This document shows positions 1-11,219 of a DNA stretch of 64,000 nt, in pieces; position 1 is the first letter of the stretch, and each line of letters begins with the position of its first letter. The stretch spans positions 18,790,050 through 18,854,049 of the forward strand of contig NC_135559.1 in NCBI RefSeq assembly GCF_964340395.1, in the 5' to 3' direction. The notes under the pieces are model-generated. The model saw only the letters and a program-made list of their open reading frames with translations. It was not told the DNA's origin and searched no databases. Both the position numbers and the translations under genes were made by a program. The DNA is from Glandiceps talaboti. Lineage: Eukaryota > Hemichordata > Enteropneusta > Spengelidae.

Positions 1-3000
1 GAATGTACACAAAATGCGACGTTTGAATGTGCCCCCACAAAACACTGCAGATGTGGTGTTCACTAAAATTACCAACATACCAGATCGCAGAGGCCAAAAT
101 CAGGCAAGAACAGAGCATCGAGAAAAGAAGAACTACTTTGGGGTTTCTGTAAGTACTTTTCTTTCGATAATTTTCATGAAAAGTGGAGCATTTTTATGCC
201 TTGCATTGTACTTGTAGCAATGCAGGCCTGTAGTACACTCCCTCCGCCAGTTCGCGGCCAGTATTAGTACTATACTTTTCACTTTTGTATTATTCAATGT
301 CAGAATGTATAATGTTGCAGTGGAATTCGAAATATGACCCTGATGGTCCATAAACATCATAATCATATTTGTAGTTGTAGTGTTAATACATGTACTATGT
401 AACACAGTATTTGATAATATGATTTCAAAATGTCTACTAGTATGTAAAGTAATAGGTTTTCCCTTTCTATTTTTCACATATCTAGGTTCAGCGATCCTGT
501 CAATCCTGTGCTTTGGACAACAACAGATCTAGAGCAATCTTAGAAGAAGCTATTTTGAGTACAAACATACAAAGTAAAATTGAACATTACCAGGGTTTGT
601 TGGCAGTTTTTGATCAACTAATGCTGCCTACAAAACTCCCATCTGGATTGTTATAAAGGCAGAGTTTTTCTTGAGTTTGGAGATGGGTTGGAGTTTTATT
701 TGGGCTACCAATCCTCATTTGTCCAGGGATTTCAGAATGAATATCGACAGAAGTTCAGAGATGGGTTACTCCACCCACACCATGGTCTCAAGGTTAACAT
801 AATCACCAAAGGTAATAAACAGTACATTGTCATAAGACCCGATGAAATTGATTTGGAGATGTTTTACAAAGAGCTCCTGGAAACACCAGAAAAAGAAGAT
901 GATCGCTTGCAGTCGACTTCAGGACTCGTTTCAAGCATTCTGAGCTCCATGGACACAGAATGGGACAAAACATGTTTCAGGGTTCTCCTTGGAGCCACTA
1001 GGTCCCGCAGTGAGTTGAAGTGTTTAGTTGTGGCTCATGACAGCATAACCAAAGATACAAAGAGAGTGTTAGCTGTGGTACAAGAAGTTGAGAATTCCAA
1101 ACTAGCAGCAGCTGATATGATAAATCTGAGACTAAATAGTCAGATTGAAGAAATGCAGAAGAGATTAGAGAGGTTGCAGGACTTACTTTTCAAGAAAAAA
1201 AACACCTGGAGCCAACCATGACTGCAAGATATACAAAATAAGGTAGAAGAAATCGAAGAAGCAATCCAGAGTAAGAAATCGTTGATGAATCCATCATCAA
1301 GTGATGAGAGACAGAAGAAACAACAGATGGTCAAGTGGAAAGCTGATGCCCTTCTTGAGGATAATAGAGTGAAAAGAAGAAAGTTAACAACACAAGGATC
1401 AAATTTGAGACTTTATTATTGAAAATAAATCTACATACCATGGCCGTAGACATGACACAGTGATGTACACTAATCATTGGGTAAAGAAGAATGACTTGAT
1501 CAACATAGCAAATTACAAGTTAAAGCAAAGGAACAAGAGATTAATTAAATCAGCAACCACTGCATACAACCTTGCTGCTCCGTGGAATCAGAGGTCAATG
1601 CAAGCCAAGAAGCATCATGGGAAAAGGGTTGTGTTTTGTTGGAAAAAGCCCCCAAAGGCTGAAGATATAGACAACAAAAACACTCACTACCAGAGAGCCC
1701 ATATCGATAACATAAAACGGTCATTTTCAGACAACAGTCTGAAGATACTAGATCTTTATGGATGATAAAGCATACGTAGACAACTATCAAAATATGACTG
1801 GCCAGAAAAGGCAGTGTACCAAACTCCTACATCTCATCGAATATTTACAAAAGCAGGTGAAACTGTATCAGTGGAAAATGGATCGAGGGAAAGTCTAGTC
1901 ACAGATGAAGACAATCATTTTGTGTTTGTGAGACCAAAAGCCCTTGTTGGTTCTTCAGGTTCAGTTTGGTCAAGCGAGACTGTTCGTCTGCGATCATCAC
2001 ACCCTGATGTTTTTGAAGCTAACATACCAGAGACACAGAAATATTAACAAGCTTTCAGGAGTATTTGTGCCCAGGCACATTGTGCAATGTTCAGATTTTA
2101 TTACATGACATGACATGACAGAACCTTCTGATGTCTCCAAAGTTGAAGAAAAGGAAGACTGTCCTCACAGAAGATATGAATTGAAACGAACAACACTCCT
2201 AATCAATATGCAGGACTCACTACTGCAGAATGTAGAAGATGATAAACCTATAAGTGAAGCAGAGCAGTTAGTTCTTGAAAATCCTGTTACACTGGTACAA
2301 AAACTGAAAGAAAGATATAAGACATACCCAACTTCACTTGATATTGGTGACTTTGATGTCAGTGACATTACTACATCATGTTTAGATGTTAAAGAGGTAT
2401 GTCTTGATATCTTAAATTGTCCAATGGAACTCAATCTGCCTCCAGTGAAGACAAGATGGGCAGATTTAACAGATACTGGTCCAGGGGTTGGAGTCAACAA
2501 TACAGAAGTGAGATTTCGAGATGCTGAAATTGCTCGGATGTTTAACTCTGATTATCATATTCGATGTCATAGATCCTGAGGAGACTGTGGGCAGGGGGGA
2601 AGCAGAACGAACTAATTCTGCCATAGGAGATCTAGATGCCATGGTAGATGGTGCAACCATTGAATGGGAGAAATTTGAAGAGGTTTTATGATCTGTCCTC
2701 AGAAAAATAGATAGAATGTCAGTGGAAGATTATGACATATATGAAGAAAAGAGAATGGCTAAACATGCACGGCACGTTACAAATGTTATTGATGACAGAT
2801 GCACCAGTTCTGAGTGAATATATCAAGTCATTCATTAGCCAACCCCTTGAGGAACTTTTCTTTAGTGATATATAGAAGCTGTACACCAATACAAAAAAAG
2901 TAAAGGGAGCATCTAGAATCAACATTCCAGGGTTAGCATATATAGACAAGATTTACAGTTACATAGATCAACATTATGCAATTGGTGAATTATTCATGGG

Positions 3001-3297
3001 ATACATTCGAAAGGGGTGTGTAGAAAATACAGGAACATTGTGTGACTTCTGTTCCAAACATGACTGGGTTGGACCTCCAATGCAGCACATTCCCCAACCA
3101 ATGCCTGATCTAGTCAGACCAGTGCACTATAAAGACGTCTTTGATACCCCAAATTGTATGGATGATGGCAAGCCCAAAATTTTGGATGATTTCCAGCCAC
3201 GTTCTTATATCTCCAGGATGTTTCATAATGGGGAAATAAGGAGTGACCAAGCTGCAACCATATCTGACATAGCTAAGTCATTAGCTGTCAGAAGAAG
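1..3297 (+). pseudogene. Decayed copy of a large uncharacterised protein gene, N-terminal and central parts
   Basis: A series of plus-strand coding blocks reads in one order but in changing frames: about 14-148, 486-655, 660-1420, 1460-1765, 1770-2047, 2115-2690 and 2996-3297. A donor at 149 (TCT|GTAAGT) and an acceptor at 484-485 (ATCTAG) suggest one intron is kept, so it is probably not a processed retrocopy. Recognisable stretches include YRQKFRDGLLHPHHGLKVN, IKSATTAYNLAAP with SMQAKKHHGK, and FVRPKALVGSSGSVWSSETV, ending with CDFCSKHDWVGPP. From memory these match, in order, a family of roughly 1,100-residue uncharacterised proteins that is multicopy in lancelets, corals and other marine invertebrates. 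Its function is unknown to me. Several frame changes and stops mean it is dead here. The C-terminal part lies beyond the Ngaro-type insertion. Several residual frames are open only in short runs, so exact limits are approximate. Confidence 0.6.
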
Positions 3298-3470
3298 TTA
3301 AATTTTCCGCATTTCGCTAGTATAGAGGAAAATTATTGTCTGGACGTTGTGAGAACAGGCAATGGGAGATGTGGATTATGTCAGGTGGGTGACAGCATAT
3401 AAGTGAGGGAAGCGGGGAACTTGAACCATTCTAGGCCAGCACCCGTCACAGTGCAGCCAGTTTGTTTGAG
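3298..3470 (+). repeat. Left split direct repeat (A1) of the Ngaro-type element
   Basis: 173 bp starting TTAAATTTTCCGC and ending GCCAGTTTGTTTGAG. It recurs in direct orientation at 10243-10415 with the same length and scattered differences. Its left border falls immediately after the coding run of the decayed host gene, which fixes the left end of the retrotransposon. Confidence 0.85.
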
Positions 3471-4115
3471 CTTACAGGTCTTTTCTTCCTCGGACAAGAC
3501 AGAAATTGGGTTGGCGAGTCGTTCAAGAATAAGAAATCCACGAACTTGCATCAGACTCCGACGAAGAAAAAAGAATATACAAGGCAGTTTCCAGAGCCAA
3601 GGCAAAGCAAAGAGAAGATTCGAAGAAACGCAGAAACAAGAGAGGCTATCAAAACAGTAACAGATGGACTCCATACCAAGAGCCTTCACTGTGCAAAAAC
3701 AGGTCATTGGCGGGCAGAATGCCCAGAGACACTGGCAGCAAATAAGATAAGTACATACTTTAATCTTGGTATGGGTACTTTGGGCGTGGCTAACAATAAC
3801 TGTGTCACTCGTGAAAATTTCGGCAGTAATGGGCATGTATTTGGGCAAAAATCCCTGGGCCATGCAAGTACTCAGACTTCTGAAAATTTAGACTCAGAGT
3901 TCGTTCATTTTTGCTCTGAAACCACAGGTGTCTTTAAAAAGTCATATGCTAACGTTGGCACTAAAGTTCGGGGTTGTCCCGTTGGGAGAGGGGGCACCAA
4001 CTCGGGCCACCAAACTAAGTATGTAGACTGTGGTAGTCACCATACTTTGAGAGAAGCCGGCAATGCGAAAGTTCAGGGCTTGCAGCCGTTCCTTCAATAT
4101 TACTTGTCAACGTGA
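3471..4115 (+). pseudogene. Gag-like region of the Ngaro-type element
   Basis: An open stretch rich in basic and polar residues, with a zinc-knuckle-like run (CAKTGHWRAEC) about a third of the way in. Position just upstream of the reverse transcriptase fits a nucleocapsid-type first ORF, which Ngaro and DIRS elements carry. No other domain is recognised. It is treated as part of a fossil element. Confidence 0.5.
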
Positions 4116-5831
4116 ACACAATGGTCTTTAAAAGGCCGGTTGGCAGGCTTCGTGGAGCAATTGAATTTTGGAAAACTGCAGGGGCAAATGCGTACGTTTT
4201 AGACATTGTTCAGAACGGGTATAATCTGCCATTCAAGGAAATTCCAAGCAAGGTAATTCTTGAGAATAATAAGTCGGCGAAAGTACATGCTGACTTTGTT
4301 CAGGAAGAATTAGGACGGTTACTTTTAAAAGGTTGTATAGCCGAAGTGGCGGAACCACCTCATGTTGTAAATCCATTGACTGTAGCAGTGAAAAAGGTAG
4401 GCAAGGAGAGGCTTGTTCTCGATTGTAGACATATTAACTTGTCCTTGTACAAGTTTAAATTTCGTTTAGAAGGAGTGGAAACCTTAAGGCAAATGTTTGC
4501 GCCAGGTACATTTATGTTTACCTTCGATATTAAATCAGCCTATCACCATATCGAAATTTTTGGAGAGCATCAGGGATATCTAGGTTTTTCGTGGAAATTT
4601 GGTGAAATTCAAAAATATTTTGTATTCAAAGTACTGCCCTTCGGTGTGTCAACGGCACCTTACATTTTCACGAAGGTTACTCGTACAATGGTAAACTGGT
4701 GGAGGGGTCACGGGAAAGACGTACTCATGTATATAGACGACGGTATTGGCGGCACAGAGGGAGAAAAAAGGGCCACAGAATGAAGCACACAGGTTAGAGC
4801 CGATATCGAAAGTTTTGGTTTTTTGTTAGCGGAGGAAAAGTGCCATTGGTTTCCACAACTTAAAGTAGATTGGCTAGGCCACCAGCTTGACATGGAACAA
4901 GGTTTAGTGTTTGTGTCAGAAGAGAGAATCGTCAATCTCGAGGAAAGCTTAACTTTCACGATAAAACAAATTGCGGCAGGTCAGACACTGTTGGAAGCAA
5001 GGAAACTTGCAGCTCTCATTGGTCAGATTATATCGATGCAAGGTGGCATCGGACCTCTCGTTCGCCTCCGTACGAGGTCAATGTATTCTTGTCTTGAGAA
5101 AAGGGCAAGTTGGAATTCTATTGTAGAAACTGACAGTCTTGCATTAAGTGAAATGGTGTTTTGGGCCAAAAAATGTCAGGGCTAACAACGGGTCAAAACT
5201 GTTATGTAACAGAGTGTGTGAAACCTATGCATACAGCGATGCATCAACAGGTGGTTACGGTGGGTATATTGTAAGTCAGGAAGACGGTGACACTATTGGT
5301 AGATGGTCACAGTTAGAAAGCCAGAAAAGCTCGACATGGAGAGAGCTTGAGGCTGTGCATCGGGTAATACAGAACAATGTAAAGTGCCTGGCTGGGCAAA
5401 ACGTGCAATGGTGCACAGACAACCAGAACGTGGTTAGGATACTGCAGGCAGACAGTAGAGTACCAGAATTACAGTCAACAGCTTTGAATATATCGGCTGT
5501 ATGTGAAACAATAGAAACGGCAATAGTCCCAAAATGGGTACCACGAAAAGAAAATTCGCAAGCTGATTGGCTCAGCAGGTGCACAGACAGTGATGACTGG
5601 AGTATCAACACGTCAGTGTTTAACATGCTTAATGGGATGTGGGGTACTTATATAATAGACAGGTTTGCAGCCAACTACAATACTAAGTGTACCAGATTTA
5701 ATTCTCGGTGGTGGTGTCCAGGCACTGAAGCAGTAGACACCTTCTCCCAAGACTGGCGTCACACGGGAGACAATAATTGGCTAGTCCCGCCACCCAGGTT
5801 AATCCTAATCGCACTGAAAAAACTAAAATGA
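4112..5831 (+). pseudogene. Reverse transcriptase and RNase H region of the Ngaro-type element
   Basis: RT motifs run in order: KERLVLDCRHINLSLYKFKF, FTFDIKSAYHHIEI, PFGVSTAPYIFTKV and the catalytic box MYIDDGIGG. The RNase H part follows with YSDASTGGYGGY, STWRELEAV, WCTDNQNVV and a DWLSR end. A tail with DRFAANYNTKCTRFNSRWW and LVPPPRLI is the characteristic C-terminal extension of DIRS/Ngaro polyproteins. In the family these domains copy element RNA into DNA. The reading is interrupted a small number of times. Confidence 0.82.
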
Positions 5832-6098
5832 GATCGCGCCAAGGGGACGTTAATTTTTCCCTGCTGCAAATCTGCTCCGTTTTGGCCTTTCCTGTGTCTG
5901 CAAGGAAACAGTTTTGCAGGCTTTGTTAAAGACATTTTGGTACTTCACACCATAGGTGTTATAAGCCTGGGTAATGGTAATAACGGTATCTTTAATGGGC
6001 AGAAACTGAACTTCGATTTGTATGCCGCCCATGTTAGTTTTTGCTCGGCCTCTGGCTAGTAAGGGAGAATGTAATTACGTTCATTTTCTGTCTCTTTT
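5832..6098. other. Spacer between the RT region and the recombinase region
   Basis: No plausible coding sequence is seen here. It ends in a pyrimidine-rich run and TTGCAG (about 6090-6112), which resembles a 3' splice site just ahead of the recombinase reading frame. Confidence 0.4.
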
Positions 6099-6423
6099 TT
6101 TCCAATTGCAGGTCTAAACTTAGCAGACAGAGTGGAGAGCGCAGCATGTGGGAGCAAGGTCACCAGGGAAGTAAATCCCGAACGGCATCGTTTAGCCGGA
6201 CAATTACCACACTACCTCTTAGATTATCGTAGTGACAACACCGTTAAGAAGTATTTTTGCTTATTTCAAGAACATCTAGTGCAAGATATGGGGTTGAATT
6301 GGTTTTATTTTTTCTCTCCGCTACGTAGCGAAGGGTAGCGAAGGTAGCGAGTTTCAAAACTTACTCTTTTACATTCAGACACATTTTAGGAATCTACATT
6401 ATACATCAGACTGTATTACCGTC

Positions 6424-6810
6424 TGGAAAAAAAATCCGCTACCCTCCGCTACCTGCGCTACCAAATCTCAGCGCTTTTGCTGGGAAAAAAAATCCGCTAC
6501 CTTCGCTACCAAATCTCAGCGCTTTTGCTGAAAAAAAAAATTCGCTACCCTCCGCTACCTACCGCTACCCTCGCTACCACATTTCAATATTTTTGCTGGA
6601 AAAAAAAATTCGCTACCTACCGCTACCTTCGCTACCACATTTCAATATTTTTGCTGGAAAAAAAAAATTCGCTACCTACCGCTACCCTCGCTACCACATT
6701 TCAATATTTTTGCTGGAAAAAAAAATTCGCTACCTACCGCTACCTTCGCTACCACATTTCAATATTTTTGCTGGAAAAAAAAATCGCTACCTTTACCTTA
6801 CGCTACATCC
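6424..6810. repeat. Subterminal minisatellite of the GCTACC element, unit about 58 bp
   Basis: Six to seven tandem copies of a unit combining repeated CGCTACC words, CACATTTCAATATTTTTGCT and an A-run. Early copies carry AAATCTCAGCGCTTTTGCTG instead, so two unit subtypes are present. Reading frames across it are only repeat translation. Confidence 0.85.
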
Positions 6811-6950
6811 ACCATGCTAGTTGACTAGATTTTGAGAGAAAATATTGCTTTTAACAGGTCACTTCATTAATAATGAAAAAATCACTTACTATCTGTTCAA
6901 GGTGCCATATGAATAACAATTATTGAAGTACACGAAACAAATTCTATTAA

Positions 6951-7834
6951 GGGGGGAGGTGTCAAATTCAAAAAAGTCGATAGATTTTTCTTATACTTTG
7001 CATACTTAAACATTGATATCTGAATATGTAAAAAATGCCAAAAAAATACTATGTCACCACCTTTGTTTTCAAGATAATTACCGTTTCTTGTATCTACACA
7101 ATTTTTTTTGAGTCAAAATAGTAGATTTACAACTATTAACTACACCACAATTTTTGATAGTTAAAGATTATCCCCGGAGCACTTAATGAACTTACATTTT
7201 TTGTGTGCAATGTATAGTATGTCTAGACATATTTTTTTGTAATTTCTTTTCATTATTTCATAAAATATTATGTTATTTTATCCCCAACTGCTTTATTATT
7301 TTTTAAGAAAAACTCAAGAAAACTGCAAAAAAGATAAAAGTCTGTGATAGATTTTTTTTATATGCTGTATGTGTACAATGTATTATTCTAGCTATTTATC
7401 AATGACAAAAAAGTAGGGGGTCACCGCGTCCGTTTAAATTCTAAAATTGAAATTGTAACCCCATAACCCATCAAAATTTTGACATTTTTGACAGAAATAT
7501 CTTATGAAATTTTGTTGAATTTTGAAAAAAAATAAAATGAGCTTGTTTATCTTTGCTCATATGTATAATGTACCAATGCCCCTTCATAATTATACAACAA
7601 AAATCATTGTGTGTATGCTAACTTGAAAATGCCAGTAAAAAATGTGACCCCCCACCCCATTAAAATTTCAACATTTTGAACAAAAATCACGTGAAATTGT
7701 GCAGTATTGGAACTCACAGGCACCAAGGGATATTTCTATTAGTACATATGTATACTAAATGAACTGAACTAATCATTTGCAGAGTTTATTTATTTCCCCA
7801 AAAGCCAAAGTGGTCATAACATTCAAAATTATAA

Positions 7835-7865
<31 letters not shown>

Positions 7866-9095
7866 ACACCCAGCCGATCCAAATTTCAACATTTTTGGAC
7901 AAAATTCACATAAAAATGCAAAATATTGGGACACATAGGCACCAAGGGATGTTTGTCAGTACATAATTATGTATGATAAATCAACACATTAGGGGCTAGG
8001 TCAATAGTTCAATGTAGGATAAACAGCTAAAAACTTTTAGTTACCCCCCCCCCCCAACTTAATTGGCCAAAATTGAAAATGTCCATCCAATCAAATCAAT
8101 AAGTAGTAATGCTATGAATACAAAGCCATTATGTAGTTAGGAAAAACAGTTCTTTTGTTGATACTTTATTTTAGTGCTGTTCTACAGTGTCCATTTCTCA
8201 ATTTGGGGAAATTTTTTAAAAGAAATAATTGCATGTTTAGGGATACAAACAGACCCATTAAAAGTAAAATCGTTTCTGTAGGATGAGAGCTAGCTATAGA
8301 CAGCTAAAAAAAGTCCTACTTGCAGACGGTGTACGCTTGGAAGGGACGACCTCTGCCGTATGCAAGCAGGACTACTAGACCCCTAGCGAAACCAAACAAG
8401 TGCACACCATCGTGGGAGAGCATAATACCGACAACAGAATAAGTTTTGGAAGCCTTTTACAAAAGAGTACTGTTATCAATTTGTTATAGGGTGTTTTTAA
8501 GGCCGGTAAATGATTGCAATTTTACTGGAGTTCAGGGACTGAAGTTTCTCGATCACCGACGCTACGCTACGTGACCACTGATTACTAAGAAAGTAGCGAC
8601 GGAAAACATATAAAATGCTAAATGATGTTTCAACTAATAAAATGGCAAATTTGCTTCGCAAAACATCTTCAGTGTGCGAGAGAGGTTTTTGAAAAACTGC
8701 GTAGTCCGATGATTTTATGTTTTGCTTCTATGGTACATGAGAGTTGATTGTTTACGTACATTTGAATAATGTTTTTGTTGCAATTTTTTCGCCATAGCGT
8801 AGGGAGTGTGGTTGATGATACATTTCATCAAGTCTAAAATTTATAAAACAGCTCCTCTTTAAGTCATGCATGGTAGTAAAGCTAATTTTCTTCGCAAGGA
8901 CTTCTGAAACTCAGTTATACGAGATTACCTTCCGTTCACCCTAAATCTCCAAGAGTACGTACAGTGCTTGAAAAACATTTAACACTTCACTTCACTTCCG
9001 GGTTTATTTCGCGTTCGAATGTTGACAAGAGCGCGCGTTTCAGTCTGCGCCAAAAGTTGCGTCGTTGACGTAATTCGAATTTGACACCTCCTACC
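6951..9095. mobile_element. TTAA-flanked non-autonomous element nested in the GCTACC element
   Basis: TTAA occurs at 6947-6950 and 9096-9099, and the sequences just inside are inverted copies: GGGGGGAGGTGTCAAATTC on the left, and GAATTTGACACCTCCTACC on the right. TTAA duplications with short G-rich inverted ends are typical of piggyBac- and Kolobok-type transposons. The 2.1-kb interior has no coding sequence that I can recognise, so it would need a transposase from elsewhere. Confidence 0.55.
7440..8095. repeat. Diverged tandem repeats of about 215 bp inside the TTAA element
   Basis: Copies start near 7455, 7660 and 7872, with a partial one near 8040. Each has a C-run, CCATTAAAATTTCAACATTTT or a variant, an 'acaaaaatcac' run, and in two copies GGCACCAAGGGAT followed by an 'agtacata' run. 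Confidence 0.65.
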
Positions 9096-9247
9096 TTAAA
9101 GAATACCCCATGTGTGCAAAAGTAGTTCCTACGACATCTATGGCGCATTAATATCCCAGGCAATTTAATTTGACAATCATTTCACTTTGCTACCTTCGCT
9201 ACCATCCGCTACGTAGCGAAAGCGAAAAATAAAAACAATTGAACCCC

Positions 9248-10129
9248 CGATTGAGCACTATATATTCAAGAAATGGGAAACATTTATTTCACCGAAAGGG
9301 GAAAGTGCACTTCCAGCCAATCCAATTCACGTGGCCTTGTTTATTACACACTTATTAGAATGTAATGTATCGGCTTCAGTTATTTCTAGTCATGTCTACG
9401 GAATTAAATGGGCATACACTGTCTCAGGACTTGAGTATCCTACAACACACCCTTTCATTATAAGCCTTGTAGAAACCTCCAAACGGACACATCAAGCTCC
9501 AAAGTCAAGGGAAGACCCAGTTTCAGTAGAAGAAGTTCGTGCACTCTGAGAAAAATACAAAGACTCCATAGACTTGCTTATTATTCGGGATTTATGTATG
9601 ATTTTGCTGTGTTTTACATGTTTTCTCAGATTTAATGAAGTCAGCAATTTAAGGTGTTGTGACATTACACTGTATGAAAATTATTTTCGCCTAAATATTA
9701 CCCATAGTAAAACTGACCAGTCAAGGAAACAGCGTTGTAATTGCCAAAGTAGGATCTTTTGCATGTCCATTTGCTTTGTTACAGCGGTTTTCAACCGCAA
9801 CTTCAATTATTTTTTGTATTTCCGATTTTCTCTTTAAACCAGTTGTTCGATCAAAATCTGTCTGCAAGTTAGTGGGAAAAAACAAGAAGTTGAGTTATAC
9901 TCGGGCACGGGAGACCATCGTTAGTCGCTTTAGGGAAGTGTGTGGCGTTGGCAGGGTGCTGGGGTTGCACTCACTGAGGGCAGGGGGTGCCACCGCCGCA
10001 GCAAATGCTGCCGACGGGGATAGGCGTTGGAAACGCCACGGTAGGTGGAAGTCTGATACGGCTAAGGATGGGTACATTGAGGATTCCTTAGAGCACAGAT
10101 TAGAAGTCACTCAGAAGTTAGGTCTTTAA
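9248..10129 (+). pseudogene. Tyrosine recombinase region of the Ngaro-type element (main part)
   Basis: The core includes FLRFNEVSNLR (the first catalytic Arg context), LGLHSLRAGGATAAA (the HxxR box) and HGRWKSDTAKDGYIED (the conserved His/Trp followed by the nucleophile Tyr). This is the phage-integrase/Cre-like fold that DIRS-order elements use to insert a circular DNA intermediate. The N-terminal part of the same domain lies at about 6110-6289, on the other side of an inserted element. The region is broken and belongs to a fossil. Confidence 0.75.
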
Positions 10130-10176
10130 AATAAAATACAAAAAAAAATGAACGACTTCCCGTTCTTTAGATTCTA

Positions 10177-10803
10177 TGTGACAGCTTGGCGACCTACCAA
10201 TAAATGGTGTGTTTTTTTGGGCTGTGAAGCATTGGAGAGACATTAAATTTTCCGCGTTTCGCTAGTATAGGGGAAAATTATTGTCTGGACGTTGTGAGAA
10301 CAGCCAATGGCAGACTTGGAAAATGTCACGTGGGTGACAGCATATAAGTGAGGGAAGTGGGGAATTTGAACCATTCTAGGCCACCACCCGTCACAGTGCA
10401 GCCAGTTTGTTTGAGTTTTGAACTCCTTTTGTCATCTTAGTTAGTATTGCTCCTTTAGCAAAGGAGTTCAGTTCTAGGAACCAGAGCCAGTAAGGAAGAC
10501 ACCCGAAACCTCCTCAGATGTGCATTAGACAATGTGTCGGGTACAGGTTTCCAGACTTTTTCCCAATGGGTTTTAGTCTGGTTTTTCCTGGGCGGTCTTA
10601 TGTACGGTAGAAGGGGCTGTAGGGCTCAATCTATTTGTTTGTTGTAATGTTTTCTTTTCGTTTTATTTTTTGAAGGAGTGCTGGCAATTGTATTTTGCAC
10701 TTTGTTACATATGTTAATAAATTACACGGCCGGCATGCACTCATGTGACAGCTTGACAGCAATAAATGGTGTGTTTGTTTGGGCTGTGAAGCATTGGAGA
10801 GAA
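10177..10803 (+). repeat. Right split direct repeats B1-A2-B2 of the Ngaro-type element
   Basis: B1 (about 10177-10242) and B2 (about 10743-10803) share TGTGACAGCTTG, AATAAATGGTGTGTTT and GGGCTGTGAAGCATTGGAGA. Between them is A2 (10243-10415), the direct copy of the left repeat. About 330 bp between A2 and B2 have no counterpart at the left end and include a hairpin, GAACTCCTTT paired with CAAAGGAGTTC. B2 ends where coding sequence of the decayed host gene resumes. Confidence 0.8.
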
Positions 10804-11219
10804 CATATCAGGATGTGTGTCCTCCATCTAGAGGCATTGCAGCAGACTGCAAAGATAAGATCGACGGACAGATTTAGGAAGAGGGAAGAGGAAGATGCTT
10901 TGACATATGAAATGTGTGATTGGTTGTCATTAACTCTCAGTGGAACACTTTCAAAACTCAAAGTTAAAGAATTGAAAGACATAACTTATCAAAGAAAGGG
11001 AAAAAAGACGATAAAATGAAAGCCATTATGGCTGACTGTCTTCAAAAGTCAGTTGTTGACAATGCAAAGCTTTCAAAAACAAAATATAGTGTTGAAAGTG
11101 GGCCAGATGACAGTGATGAAGATGATATTGTAATGAGAGACCTTGACAGTGAGAGTGAGGAAAGTGACAGTGTCAGTCAGACTGAATCAGTTGTTGTGAC
11201 AAGGGGGGGGGGGGGGTAG
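10804..11219 (+). pseudogene. C-terminal part of the decayed uncharacterised gene
   Basis: Coding sequence resumes right after repeat B2, with HLEALQQTAKIRSTDRFRKR, then YEMCDWLSLTLSGTLSKLKV and an acidic serine-rich end (DDSDEDDIVMRD, ESEESDSVSQTE). The W-x-x-L...G-x-L-x-x-L-x-V-x-E-L pattern matches the SAP-like C-terminal helix pair that I remember for this family. A G-run of about eleven bases follows. This is the remaining part of the gene whose earlier part is at 1-3297. Confidence 0.55.

Larger units (their letters stand above)
6290..9247. mobile_element. 'GCTACC' terminal-inverted-repeat element inserted in the recombinase region
   Basis: The left end starts GGGGTTGAATTGGTTTTATT and includes CGCTACGTAGCG. 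The right end is its inverted counterpart, finishing AACAATTGAACCCC. The inverted repeats run about 60 bp with scattered mismatches, and each contains the palindrome CGCTACGTAGCG. I see no transposase and no clear target-site duplication. A minisatellite built from the same GCTACC words lies just inside the left end. With the inner TTAA element taken as separate, this element would be about 0.8 kb and non-autonomous. Confidence 0.7.
3298..10803 (+). mobile_element. Ngaro/PAT-type tyrosine-recombinase retrotransposon (fossil), interrupted by other elements
   Basis: The order is left repeat A1, a gag-like region, reverse transcriptase with RNase H, a tyrosine recombinase, then repeats B1-A2-B2. 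Split direct repeats of this A1...B1-A2-B2 form, together with a tyrosine recombinase in place of a DDE integrase, mark the Ngaro/PAT part of the DIRS order. No target-site duplication is visible, as expected for recombinase-mediated insertion. The element lies inside the decayed gene that covers 1-3297 and 10804-11219. A separate inverted-repeat element is inserted within its recombinase region. The coding regions are interrupted a handful of times, and the copy is not functional. Its A repeats agree at roughly nine bases in ten, so it is not very recent. Confidence 0.78.

Noticed and set aside
6477-6824. Two overlapping 75-115-residue open frames rich in 'RYLP' and 'FNIFAGKK'
   Set aside because: They are translations of the GCTACC minisatellite and have no other coding support.
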